DNA of 64,000 nt from an uncultured Psychroserpens sp. (GTDB lineage Bacteria > Bacteroidota > Bacteroidia > Flavobacteriales > Flavobacteriaceae). The stretch lies in the NCBI RefSeq assembly GCF_947492715.1, contig NZ_CANLNS010000004.1, positions 1-64,000 on the forward strand. The letters run 5' to 3'. Position 1 is the first letter of the stretch; every line of letters begins with the position of its first letter. Below are positions 1 to 9,166 of this stretch, piece after piece. The notes below the pieces were generated by a model that saw only the letters and a list, made by a program, of their open reading frames with translations, made no database searches and had not been told where the DNA came from. A program made the translations under genes and the position numbers.

Positions 1-1
1 A

Positions 2-748
2 ACTTTAGAATGTGATGCTGATATATCTGATGTTACTCTAACGGGAGATGTAACTGATGAAGCTGATAACTGCTCAATAGGTTTAGAAGCTACATTTACT
101 GATGATGTTGCCCAAGGTGATTGTCCAAATTCGTCAATCATCACTAGAACCTGGACGTTAACTGACGACTGTGATAATACAACAACTTTAGTTCAAACGA
201 TTACTGTTCAAGATACAACGGCTCCAACATTTACGGCTCCAGCTAATGTAACTTTAGAATGTGATGCTGATATATCTGATGTTACTCTAACGGGAGATGT
301 AACTGATGAAGCTGATAACTGTTCAACAGGTTTAGAAGCTACGTTTACTGATGATGTTGCCCAAGGTGATTGTCCAAATTCGTCAATCATCACTAGAACA
401 TGGACATTAACGGATGACTGTGATAATACAACAACATTAGTTCAAACGATTACTGTTCAAGATACAACGGCTCCTACCTTTACTGTTCCTGAAAACATAA
501 CTATAGAGTGTGATCAAGATGCGTCTGATATAACTTTAACTGGTGACGTGACAGATGAAACTGATAATTGTTCAACCGATTTAGAAGCAACATTTACAGA
601 TGAAATTTTAGAAGGTGATTGTCCAAATGAATCGACAATAACAAGAACTTGGACACTAACTGACGAATGCGATAATACGACGACACTTATACAGACTATT
701 AGTATCATAGATTCTACAGCTCCAACTTTAGTTGGTGAATTGGAAGAA
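2..748 (+). repeat. Three in-frame 249-bp tandem repeats
   Basis: Units begin at about 2, 251 and 500, each 249 bases (83 codons) and in frame with the coding sequence. The first two units are nearly identical in DNA, with only around ten substitutions over their first 225 bases, mostly at third codon positions; the third unit is clearly more diverged. More units probably lie upstream of the window. Near-identity of neighbours points to recent duplication or gene conversion. Confidence 0.93.
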
Positions 749-1546
749 GTTATTAATGTAGTTTGTAGTGAGATTCCTGAAGTTCCAGAATTGGTATTTG
801 AAGATGCTTGTTCTACAAATATGACGGTAGACTTCAATGAAACCTCTACATCTGATGGTTCAGAAATGGATTATACAATCATAAGAGATTGGTTTGTAAG
901 TGATGAATGTGGAAATGAAGCTGTATTTACACAAACGATTAATGTTACTGTGCAAAGTGAAATCCCAACTGATGATGCAGACTTATGTATTACAGAAGAT
1001 ATAGATTTTGATCTCTTCAGTTTATTAATTGGTGATTACGACATTGATGGCACTTGGACTGTTACGTCTGGTAATGCAACAATTAATGGTAGTATTTTTA
1101 ATCCGTCATCACTATTAGATTTTAATGATGACTATACACAAGATCAACTTGGTGAATATGTATTCACTTACACTTACGAAGGTGAGTGTCCAGGTATGGT
1201 TTCTGTAACAATAACACTTAATGATGATTGTGTAGTATTCCCTTGTGGTGAAGATGATGTTGAAATTTCAAAAGCAGTTACTGCTAATTTTGATGGTATT
1301 AACGAATTCTTTACGATTACTGGAGTTGAAGATTGTGGATTTACTTACGAACTTCAAATATTTAATCGTTGGGGAGCAAAAATATATGAGAATTTCAATT
1401 ACCAGAATGACTGGAATGGTACATCATCAAAAGCCTCTATTGGAAGCTCAGACTTTGTACCAACAGGAACCTATTATTACGTAATAAATATAAAGAATAG
1501 TGGACTAAAACCGTTTACAGGCCCAATCTACGTTTCAACAAAATAA
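2..1546 (+). CDS. 3' part of a giant repeat-containing surface protein with T9SS type B C-terminal domain
   Basis: The reading frame is open from the first bases of the window, so the true start lies upstream; only about 514 residues are visible. They begin with three 83-residue HYR/Ig-like units (each with four cysteines, in ECD, DNC, GDCP and DDCD contexts, and ending in a DTTAPTF-type linker), then two more divergent domains. The last roughly 100 residues, from FPCGEDD onward with FDGINEFF, FNRWG and PTGTYYY, match the gliding-motility-associated C-terminal domain (T9SS type B sorting signal). The protein is therefore inferred to be exported by T9SS and kept at or released from the cell surface, probably as an adhesin. 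The gene for its PorP/SprF partner starts 12 bases downstream. The exact ligand cannot be told from sequence. Confidence 0.9.
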   Translation, partial: TLECDADISDVTLTGDVTDEADNCSIGLEATFTDDVAQGDCPNSSIITRTWTLTDDCDNTTTLVQTITVQDTTAPTFTAPANVTLECDADISDVTLTGDVTDEADNCSTGLEATFTDDVAQGDCPNSSIITRTWTLTDDCDNTTTLVQTITVQDTTAPTFTVPENITIECDQDASDITLTGDVTDETDNCSTDLEATFTDEILEGDCPNESTITRTWTLTDECDNTTTLIQTISIIDSTAPTLVGELEEVINVVCSEIPEVPELVFEDACSTNMTVDFNETSTSDGSEMDYTIIRDWFVSDECGNEAVFTQTINVTVQSEIPTDDADLCITEDIDFDLFSLLIGDYDIDGTWTVTSGNATINGSIFNPSSLLDFNDDYTQDQLGEYVFTYTYEGECPGMVSVTITLNDDCVVFPCGEDDVEISKAVTANFDGINEFFTITGVEDCGFTYELQIFNRWGAKIYENFNYQNDWNGTSSKASIGSSDFVPTGTYYYVINIKNSGLKPFTGPIYVSTK

Positions 1547-1558
1547 ACCTTAACCTAT

Positions 1559-2476
1559 ATGAAATTAGTAAAGTTTAATATTATAGCATTTATACTATTC
1601 AGTAGCTGGATGGGTGTTGCGCAACAACTACCTCAGTTTACTCAGTATATGTACAATACTATTTCTATTAATCCTGCTTATGCAGGAAGTAGAGAGACTT
1701 TAAGTATTGTAGGTCTGCATAGAAGTCAATGGGTAGGTCTTGAAGGAGGCCCACAAACACAAACATTGTCTATTCATGCACCAATGAGAAATGAAAGAGT
1801 TGGTCTAGGATTGTCATTTATAAATGATGAGCTTGGCTACCAAAATTTCTCTTATCTGTATGGCGATTTTTCGTATACAATTCCAACAGGAGAAAATAGT
1901 AAATTAGCTTTTGGTATAAAAGCTGGTTTTACAAGTTATAGCTTAGATGCCGATTTTCAGCAGTCGCAATCCAATGATCCTGTTATTTTCGGTTTTGAAA
2001 ATCGTTGGAAACCAAATATTGGAACAGGGATTTACTGGCATAGTAATAAATGGTATGTTGGTTTATCTGCACCAAGGATTTTAAATACAGATTATACTGG
2101 TGATGCTGAATTTCAGGCCTTAGAAAGAATTAGTTATTATTTTACTGGAGGTTATGTATTTGATCTTAGTGAGAATACTAAATTTAAGCCAGCTACACTT
2201 TTAAAGGCAACAAATGGTGCTCCTTTATCTTTTGACCTTACAGCAAACTTTTTATTTTATGAAAAGTTTTGGGTTGGTGCTGGTTACAGAATAAATGAAC
2301 GTGCAGCCGCTATTGGTGGTATTGCAGACTTTCAGATATCAAAACAATTACGAATTGGTTACGCCTATGAATATCCTATTTCAGACTTAAGACCATATAC
2401 AAGTGGAACTCATGAAGTTTTATTAATGTTTGAAATATTTAAAAGTAAGCGTATTAAATCACCTAGATATTTCTAA
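1559..2476 (+). CDS. PorP/SprF family type IX secretion system membrane protein
   Basis: A 305-residue protein with a signal peptide (cleavage near VAQQ, residue 21) followed by QFTQYMYN and INPAYAGSR, the hallmark N-terminal motif of the PorP/SprF family. The rest is rich in alternating aromatic and polar residues as expected for an outer-membrane beta-barrel. In known T9SS, SprF is needed to bring the adhesin SprB to the surface, and type B sorting domains go with PorP/SprF-like partners. It sits 12 bases after a type B cargo gene and 10 bases before an OmpA-type gene, so it is very likely the dedicated outer-membrane anchor or secretion partner for that cargo. Confidence 0.93.
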   Translation: MKLVKFNIIAFILFSSWMGVAQQLPQFTQYMYNTISINPAYAGSRETLSIVGLHRSQWVGLEGGPQTQTLSIHAPMRNERVGLGLSFINDELGYQNFSYLYGDFSYTIPTGENSKLAFGIKAGFTSYSLDADFQQSQSNDPVIFGFENRWKPNIGTGIYWHSNKWYVGLSAPRILNTDYTGDAEFQALERISYYFTGGYVFDLSENTKFKPATLLKATNGAPLSFDLTANFLFYEKFWVGAGYRINERAAAIGGIADFQISKQLRIGYAYEYPISDLRPYTSGTHEVLLMFEIFKSKRIKSPRYF

Positions 2477-2486
2477 AAACAAATCA

Positions 2487-4421
2487 ATGATGAAATCAAA
2501 GTTTTTAATCTTAATATTTGTGCTTAGTAGCACAGTTATGATTGCCCAAGAAAAACTTGCTGATAAGTTTTTTAGCAATTTCGGGTATGTAAAAGCCACA
2601 GAACTTTATGAGGAAGTTCTAAAAAAAGGAGATACAAGTCTTCATGTTCTAACACGCTTAGGAGATTGTTATTATAACAATTCTAAATCGGAAAAAGCGG
2701 CCTATTGGTATGACCTCGCTCTTAAAACGTATGGTAAGGACGATATCAATCCAGAATATATCTACAAGTATATACAATCATTACGTAGCTTAGGTCAGTA
2801 TGAAGAAGCGGACACATGGATGAAGACATTCATGGCAATTCAAAATAACGACACACGAATTAAAGGTTATAATCCGGAGAATATTGCCAAATACAATGAA
2901 TTGGCAAGTTCTGATAAAAATAAGGTTGTAAAACTTCAAAATTTGCCATTTAATTCTAAGTACTCAGATTTTGGTTCTTATATACATGATGGTCAGCTCT
3001 ATTTTGCTTCTTCTAGAAATACAGATGACAAAAAATTATACAGTTGGAATCAAGAGCCGTTTTTGGATATCTATCAAGTTTCAGTAGAAAAAGATGTTGA
3101 TACTGTGACGTACGGTTCGCCAGATTTTATTTCGGCTAAAAAATTAAATACAGATTTCCACGAAGCATCTGTAGCTATTACAAATGATGGAAACACGATG
3201 TATTTTACACGAGACAATGTAGGCAAGAGTACGAAAAAAGTAAAATATGATAAGAAAGGAACGACTCACCTTAAACTTTATAGAGCAACTTTAGTTGATG
3301 GACAATGGACAAATATTATTGAGTTGCCCTTTAACGATGAAGTATTTTCTACAGGTCACCCAGCACTTAGCCCAGATAACAAAAAACTTTATTTTGTTTC
3401 AGATCGTGAAGGTGGAATTGGTGGCACAGATATCTACGTTGTTGATATAACCAATGGAAATGAATACTCTGAACCACAAAATTTAGGCGAAGGCATTAAT
3501 ACTGAAGGTCGTGAAATGTTTCCTTTTGTTGCGAAAGATAGTACGTTTTATTTCTCATCGGATGGACATTTAAACTTAGGTCTTTTAGATATTTTTAAGT
3601 CTAATATCATAAAAGATGAGAATGCTGAACCTGAAAATTTAGGAGCGCCATACAATAGTGGATATGACGATTTTGCGTATTTCAAAAACACATCGGAAGC
3701 CGAAAACGAACACACAGGGTATTTCTCTTCTAATAGACCAGATGGACAAGGAAGTGATGACATATATAGCTTTGATGCTTCCATTTGTATTCAAATGATT
3801 AAAGGTATTACTAGAGACCTAAATACAAATGAGGTCTTATCTGGAGTAACGGTAAAACTCATTAATGAAGTTGGCAAAATTATTGCTGAAATTGAATCTG
3901 ATGAAAATGGCAGTTATGAATTCACTGCAGATTGCAATTCAACATACACTGTAATTGCTAGCAAAGAAGATTATAAGGATGACCAAAAGAAAGTCACAAC
4001 AGATAATGAACATGAAAAGGTTAGCGAAGTTGATTTATACTTGGAGCCTTTAATTACAGATAGTCAAATTGTAATTAACCCTATTTTCTTTGATTTTGAC
4101 AAATGGAATATTAGAACCGATGCTCAATATGAATTGGAAAATATTGTAGATGTGATGCGTGCTCATCCAACTATGGTCATTAAGATAGAGTCCCATACTG
4201 ATAGTCGCGGACGTGATAAATATAATATGAAATTATCTGATAGACGAGCAAAATCGACTATGGAATATATCATTTCAAGAGGGATTGCGCCAGAGCGTAT
4301 AGAAAGTGCTATAGGTTATGGTGAATCGCAGCTGCTCAACGAATGTTCAAATGGCGTGAAGTGTAGTGAAGAAAAACATCAATTAAATAGAAGATCGTAC
4401 TTCTATATACTAAAAGAATAA
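2487..4421 (+). CDS. OmpA family protein with TPR, PD40 and carboxypeptidase-like domains (PorE-like)
   Basis: The start at 2487 gives MMKSKFL plus a hydrophobic stretch ending in MIAQ, a good signal peptide; an in-frame ATG 57 bases upstream would overlap porP and bury the signal. The 644-residue product has N-terminal TPR-like repeats (about 20-140), a PD40/WD40-like propeller (about 150-430, with repeated LSPDNKKLYF-type blades), a carboxypeptidase-regulatory-like Ig domain (about 440-520) and a C-terminal OmpA peptidoglycan-binding domain (SHTDSRG, then NRRSYFYI). This order matches PorE (PG1058) of Porphyromonas, which links T9SS to peptidoglycan. It is the last gene of the cargo-PorP-OmpA cluster and is followed by a strong terminator. 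Confidence 0.9.
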   Translation: MMKSKFLILIFVLSSTVMIAQEKLADKFFSNFGYVKATELYEEVLKKGDTSLHVLTRLGDCYYNNSKSEKAAYWYDLALKTYGKDDINPEYIYKYIQSLRSLGQYEEADTWMKTFMAIQNNDTRIKGYNPENIAKYNELASSDKNKVVKLQNLPFNSKYSDFGSYIHDGQLYFASSRNTDDKKLYSWNQEPFLDIYQVSVEKDVDTVTYGSPDFISAKKLNTDFHEASVAITNDGNTMYFTRDNVGKSTKKVKYDKKGTTHLKLYRATLVDGQWTNIIELPFNDEVFSTGHPALSPDNKKLYFVSDREGGIGGTDIYVVDITNGNEYSEPQNLGEGINTEGREMFPFVAKDSTFYFSSDGHLNLGLLDIFKSNIIKDENAEPENLGAPYNSGYDDFAYFKNTSEAENEHTGYFSSNRPDGQGSDDIYSFDASICIQMIKGITRDLNTNEVLSGVTVKLINEVGKIIAEIESDENGSYEFTADCNSTYTVIASKEDYKDDQKKVTTDNEHEKVSEVDLYLEPLITDSQIVINPIFFDFDKWNIRTDAQYELENIVDVMRAHPTMVIKIESHTDSRGRDKYNMKLSDRRAKSTMEYIISRGIAPERIESAIGYGESQLLNECSNGVKCSEEKHQLNRRSYFYILKE

Positions 4422-4447
4422 TACCCTCTATTCTAAACTAAATTTGC

Positions 4448-4483
4448 AAAAAGCAGTCTTTCAATGAAAGACTGCTTTTTTTT
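4448..4483. terminator. Bidirectional intrinsic terminator
   Basis: A perfect 10-bp stem (GCAGTCTTTC, 4453-4462, with GAAAGACTGC, 4466-4475) with a 3-base loop, eight T on the right and five A on the left. It lies between the convergent OmpA-like and ABC/M1 genes and can serve both. Confidence 0.93.
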
Positions 4484-4508
4484 ATGTATTTAAACAAAAT
4501 TCATAGGG

Positions 4509-7500
4509 TTACAAACCCTTCAAATTATCAGAATAAATGCGATCTACACGTGTTAAAAAAGGATCAACCGAGATCATATTTGGCAATACTTCAACGTTAA
4601 TTTTTATGACATTTGATGTTGCGTCCATATAATGACTTTCTAAGTAAATGGGTTTCTCGTTCTTCCCTAAATGTTTTGGATGCTTTTTAAATAGCCCTAT
4701 TTGCAAGGGCTCATTGATATCAATCTCTTTTTCTTGTCCATTTTCAAGGGTCGTAAAGCGTCTAGCGTTTACTTCAATTGTAATGTCATAAGTTCCATTT
4801 TCTAATTGTTTATACGACGATTTACCAATTGATAAATCATAACGCACTATGCCTTTCATCCATTCGTTAATTAGCGTATGGTATTGTTTAGGGGTTACTG
4901 TATACAATTCATCTAAAAATTCTAAGGTATTTACTTCAAACTCATGACGTTTTGCATGTCTGTCTGTAAGTGTACGTAATACTGTATTTAATTTAGCTTC
5001 TCCAATAAGGTCACGAATAGACAACATCACAAGTCCGCTCTTCCCATAATTAAGGTAATTTTGTCCATCAGTTAAGTATACAGGAGGCTCTTTTGTAGTT
5101 GCGAACGTGCGTCCATTAAAGTAACGGTCATTAGAGGCTTTATTAAGTTCCCAAAGTGTACCCATACCATACATTTTCTCGAGGACTACGCCTTCAGTAT
5201 ATTTAGCAAACCCTTCAACAATGAAACTTCCTCCTTTTACATTTTTAGCTTTCAGAATCATTCCCCACCATTGATGAGCCACTTCATGAATGGTACGTTT
5301 TGAAACTAAATTAAAAGTACCTGTATTTCTAATATCTATAAGATATAGGTTATCCTCGACCATATTGATAAGTCCGGGATGTGCTGCACCACCAAAACTA
5401 TGATAAGAAGGTATTTCAGCAATACGTAAATGATTAAAAGGATAGTTTCCGAAGTTATTAATGCAATAATCTAGAGTAACTTCAGTACTTTGATTAATCG
5501 TTTTATGATTCATATCATGCTCTGGGTGGTAGTAATATTCTAAAGAAATGTCCTTATAAAAACCTTTTTTCACTTCATAATTACCAGAAAAATAAGCTAA
5601 TGCTGGAATATTCTTACCTGGGAGCTTATAATGATAATAATTCCTGTTATTTGCTTTCCATTCTTTTATAAGGTTTCCAACTGCCAGTGCTTTTTGTTCA
5701 TTTTCCGTGGACACAATAGTTTCATACAAGACGTCACCAAATCTAGCCTCATTATGAAAAAGATGTGAATCACCTTCCAATTCTTCTTCTTGTTCTGGAA
5801 GCCCTCTTTTTTGGCGCTCATGTGCATTTGATATTTCCATAGAACTAAAGTACCCTAATACAGGTTCGAACCTATCATGTCTAATATAAGACCCACTGTT
5901 TACAATAGTTCTATCTACATTATAAGGTTGAGATTGCTTTGTGAAATTATAGCGCAGTCTTGCTGTTTCTTTAGGGTAGATGGCATTTTCAAACTTAAAG
6001 AGATAGGTTCCAAAAACGGTGTCCTTAAAGACCAACTCAGCATTATCAAAAGTGATGTTTGAAAGTATGTTTCTTTCAGTTATAAATATATGTGTAACTG
6101 GAATTTCATTTTTATTAATAAGGATGTAATCTGCCTCAAGGTTATATTTTTGTTCATTTGGAAAAATATCCACTTTCGTTTTCAAATCTATATAATGAAG
6201 CCTTGGAATAGTATCATACATTTTAAATTTTCGTTCATACTGTTCTGCAAAGTCTAAACGATTGTCAGAATTCACATAGTTGTTTTTTCTATTCAACTCT
6301 GTAAATAATGAAATTCCGGAACCAACAAAAAAGATAAGCGCTACGAGCATCCCTCCTATTTCCCAATGTTTCCATTTTTTAAATCTTAAATTTTCACGAA
6401 TATAGCCTGTTCCCATTGCTGTTCGTTTCCAGAATTTAAAGGATAAAATGGATAATACTACTCCAAAAGCCAACCAATATAATGCATACAAATTAAAGGC
6501 AGATGTGTGCAAAGAATACCCAGACATATTAGAATATGTTGGAATAGGCATATTTCCAATACGCAACATTGGGTGCTCAACACCAATATAAATTGATAAT
6601 GACGTTCCTAAAAGCAAAAATACAAGTCCGCTGATTCCCATTCCAAGAAATTTATTATTAACAACACTCTGAATGAAAATAGCCACCATAACATATATAA
6701 TGTTCGAAATACCGTAATAATAAAAAACAGACAAGTATTGTTGGAGTTCTATATTGCCATGTCCATTGACCAACTGAAAACCAATACAAACTAAAATCAC
6801 AGCTGTTATGAGTATCATAGGAATCCATATGAGCGTTATCAATTTTGAAAGAAAAAACACCCAATTTAGTGTAGGAGTTGTATTTAAAATACTATCCATT
6901 TTTTTATCTCTTGCTTTCCATATCAACTCCCCACTATAGAAAACAATAAGTATCATACTCAAAATAGGCACTAACTCCATTACAATTTCTAAAAGTAAAT
7001 TTGTAAAAGGGTACCAACTATCACCATAAGAACCACCTTCAAATATTCTAGAGTAAACTTCAAGTATAGATGTAGTCACTAAGGTTATTACTACTACCAA
7101 AAAAGGAAGGCTCTTAAAGACATTGCGGATATCGATGCGCAAAGCAGACCAAAAAGCTAGCCATTGCCCGCTCCTATTAGTCTGGGATTCTATAGTGAAA
7201 TAAGGCGTCTTTTCTGTTGATTTCTCATTCGAAATAGTATTTTTTCTGGATTTTTGAGATGGTTTTCTAAACGAGAAGAATTGATATGTAATTAGAAGTA
7301 TTATACAAGAAAAAACGATCCAAATAACCCGGTTATAAAGATAAAATCCCGAAAAAGAAAAGGATAGATTATTCTTCTCAGAAGGCGCCCAAAATTGAGT
7401 GTACTCAAAAAATGTTGCACCAGCAAATGGGTCTATTAAAGCCGCTAAAGCCATACTTTCTTGAGAAGCTGGTATAGATGAGGCCATAATAGGTGAGTTA

Positions 7501-8072
7501 GAATAAAATGCTACTATAAAATAGAGTATATATATAAGCACAGCACTAGTATAAGTAGCCAAATTACTTTTGGAGAGTATACTCACAGAAAAAATAAGAG
7601 TTGTGCAAATAAAAAAGTTAGGGACGATAATAACTAAAAAAGGCCATAAATATGACTGTATATGAAAAGGTGATATACGTGATGCATCCAGATCTGAAAT
7701 AGATAAACCAACCATAAATCCTGGAAGGAAAAGACTAAAGCCCAAAAGGCTAAATGAAAAAACGCCAATAAATCGGCTCCAAAAAAACTGTTTTTTCTCT
7801 ACAGAAGTACTATAAATAAGTGCCTCCATATGATGCTTTTTATCTCTAATGACACCACTTATGGCGAAAAACATAATAATGAAAACACAACTTAATGAGG
7901 ACATGGTAGCGTAATTACTTATTTGATAAGCCGAATTATAATCTACCAAAGCAGGGGCTTGCCCAAGACCTCCGAGAAAAAATCCAAAGAAGAAAAAAAG
8001 CAACATAAAAATAAATAGGGCGCGTTGCTTTGATTGGTATAAAGCCTCAAAACGCAATAATTCTAATAACAT
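4509..8072 (-). CDS. ABC-2 type permease fused to an M1 aminopeptidase-like domain
   Basis: An 1187-residue fusion. The N-terminal half (about 1-560) has two sets of hydrophobic segments of the ABC-2 exporter type. After a last membrane helix near residue 580 a large periplasmic part follows with the M1 zinc motif HEVAHQWWG (HExxH at 929-933) and a downstream EGFAKYTE. Proteins of this architecture are common in Bacteroidota, but the substrate is unknown. Two oddities: the spacing from the second His to the third zinc-ligand Glu is 19 rather than the usual 18 residues, and the exopeptidase GAMEN motif is replaced by GGAAHPG. The ATPase gene lies 2 bases upstream and a two-component system is divergent beyond it. 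Confidence 0.9.
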   Translation of the reverse strand: MLLELLRFEALYQSKQRALFIFMLLFFFFGFFLGGLGQAPALVDYNSAYQISNYATMSSLSCVFIIMFFAISGVIRDKKHHMEALIYSTSVEKKQFFWSRFIGVFSFSLLGFSLFLPGFMVGLSISDLDASRISPFHIQSYLWPFLVIIVPNFFICTTLIFSVSILSKSNLATYTSAVLIYILYFIVAFYSNSPIMASSIPASQESMALAALIDPFAGATFFEYTQFWAPSEKNNLSFSFSGFYLYNRVIWIVFSCIILLITYQFFSFRKPSQKSRKNTISNEKSTEKTPYFTIESQTNRSGQWLAFWSALRIDIRNVFKSLPFLVVVITLVTTSILEVYSRIFEGGSYGDSWYPFTNLLLEIVMELVPILSMILIVFYSGELIWKARDKKMDSILNTTPTLNWVFFLSKLITLIWIPMILITAVILVCIGFQLVNGHGNIELQQYLSVFYYYGISNIIYVMVAIFIQSVVNNKFLGMGISGLVFLLLGTSLSIYIGVEHPMLRIGNMPIPTYSNMSGYSLHTSAFNLYALYWLAFGVVLSILSFKFWKRTAMGTGYIRENLRFKKWKHWEIGGMLVALIFFVGSGISLFTELNRKNNYVNSDNRLDFAEQYERKFKMYDTIPRLHYIDLKTKVDIFPNEQKYNLEADYILINKNEIPVTHIFITERNILSNITFDNAELVFKDTVFGTYLFKFENAIYPKETARLRYNFTKQSQPYNVDRTIVNSGSYIRHDRFEPVLGYFSSMEISNAHERQKRGLPEQEEELEGDSHLFHNEARFGDVLYETIVSTENEQKALAVGNLIKEWKANNRNYYHYKLPGKNIPALAYFSGNYEVKKGFYKDISLEYYYHPEHDMNHKTINQSTEVTLDYCINNFGNYPFNHLRIAEIPSYHSFGGAAHPGLINMVEDNLYLIDIRNTGTFNLVSKRTIHEVAHQWWGMILKAKNVKGGSFIVEGFAKYTEGVVLEKMYGMGTLWELNKASNDRYFNGRTFATTKEPPVYLTDGQNYLNYGKSGLVMLSIRDLIGEAKLNTVLRTLTDRHAKRHEFEVNTLEFLDELYTVTPKQYHTLINEWMKGIVRYDLSIGKSSYKQLENGTYDITIEVNARRFTTLENGQEKEIDINEPLQIGLFKKHPKHLGKNEKPIYLESHYMDATSNVIKINVEVLPNMISVDPFLTRVDRIYSDNLKGL

Positions 8073-8074
8073 AA

Positions 8075-8965
8075 TTAATCGTTTTTTGATGATTGATTTA
8101 AAAACATTTGGGCGAAATAATAATCTTCAAGACCAACTGTAATAGGTATAAATGCTTTGGAAGGTTGGTCATTAGACAGTACTCGAATTTGTGTTTCGTT
8201 GGCTATGAGACGTGTAGAAATAACCTGATAGTTGTCTTCATATTCTTTTAGTTCGCCTTTTGGAATCATTTTGCTCCAAACTTTACCGGAAATAGTTTTA
8301 ACCAAATCTGCTGGACGCCCTTTTGAGATAATTTTCCCATCACACAGAATAGCCATTTGTGTACATAGCTCTTGAATATCTTCTACAATATGTGTTGAAA
8401 GAATAACAATTACATTTTGTCCAATATCACTCAATAAGTTCAAAAAGCGATGACGCTCCTCTGGATCAAGTCCTGCAGTTGGTTCATCTACTATTATAAG
8501 TTGTGGATTTGCAAGTAAAGCTTGTGCAATACCAAATCGTTGCTTCATCCCTCCGGAAAATGTATGAACAGATTTTTTGCGATGTTGATACAAATTGGTT
8601 TGATGTAAAAGTGCTTCAACTTGAGCTTTTCTTTCTTTTTTATTAAGTACTCCTTTTAAAATCGCCAAATGATCCAATAGGTTTTGAGCAGATATTTTAG
8701 GATATACACCAAACTCTTGTGGTAAATATCCAAGATGTTTACGAAGGTCTTGAGGTATTTCAATAATATCTACATCATTAAAAACAACAGTGCCATGAGA
8801 TGGTTTTTGAAGTGCGGCAATAGTTCTGATCAAACTTGATTTTCCTGCGCCATTTGCACCTAACAGCCCAAACATGCCATTAGATATATTTAAATTAATA
8901 TTGTCCAACGCCTTTACACCATTGGGATAAGTTTTAGATACATTTTGTATTGTAAGTGTATTCAT
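8075..8965 (-). CDS. ABC transporter ATP-binding protein
   Basis: A 296-residue ATPase of the ABC-2 exporter type. Walker A is GANGAGKSS (about residues 36-44), the Q-loop is in YLPQEFG, the signature is FSGGMKQR and Walker B is LIIVDEPTAGLD, followed by the switch His in STHIVED. About 80 C-terminal residues lie beyond the nucleotide-binding core. Stop and start of the next gene are 2 bases apart, so it is co-translated with the permease-M1 fusion and surely energises it. The substrate is not known; the divergent LytS/LytTR pair may control or sense this transporter. Confidence 0.94.
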   Translation of the reverse strand: MNTLTIQNVSKTYPNGVKALDNINLNISNGMFGLLGANGAGKSSLIRTIAALQKPSHGTVVFNDVDIIEIPQDLRKHLGYLPQEFGVYPKISAQNLLDHLAILKGVLNKKERKAQVEALLHQTNLYQHRKKSVHTFSGGMKQRFGIAQALLANPQLIIVDEPTAGLDPEERHRFLNLLSDIGQNVIVILSTHIVEDIQELCTQMAILCDGKIISKGRPADLVKTISGKVWSKMIPKGELKEYEDNYQVISTRLIANETQIRVLSNDQPSKAFIPITVGLEDYYFAQMFLNQSSKND

Positions 8966-9020
8966 TGATTCTTGATTTTAAAACGAATGTATTTCTGAAA
9001 TCAATCACATACCAATAAAA

Positions 9021-9117
9021 ATGACATCTGTAGTAGTTTTGGGAACATATGACATTCAAAAAGGTGTCAATTACACTTTAAATGGAAAATGATACCATTA
9101 ATGGACATAAAAATGTC
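9021..9117. promoter_or_regulatory. Candidate operator region with repeated TGACAT boxes
   Basis: The 201-base gap between the divergent ABC and two-component operons holds ATGACAT at 9021-9027 and again at 9049-9055 (28 bases apart), and GACAT at 9104-9108 facing ATGTC at 9113-9117. Repeated short boxes are what LytTR-type regulators bind, so autoregulation is possible. This is inference from pattern only. Confidence 0.35.
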
Positions 9118-9130
9118 GTTTATCAATTAG

Positions 9131-9162
9131 TTTGTTTAGATAGTTTTACTAGCGTAGTTTTG
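9131..9162 (+). promoter_or_regulatory. Bacteroidota-type promoter of the LytS/LytTR operon
   Basis: TTTG at 9131-9134, a 20-base spacer, then TAGTTTTG (9155-9162), an exact TAnnTTTG -7 element. Transcription would start at or within a few bases of the ATG at 9167, suggesting an almost leaderless mRNA. Confidence 0.6.
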
Positions 9163-9166
9163 ATGT

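Noticed and set aside
208-837. Long open frames on the minus strand opposite the repeats
   Set aside because: They repeat with the 249-bp unit and mirror the Thr/Asp-rich plus-strand code; no start context or family features.
9034-9041. Second TAGTTTTG element upstream of the LytS gene
   Set aside because: No TTG or TTTG lies 19-20 bases upstream, and the element at 9155-9162 has a far better -33 partner.
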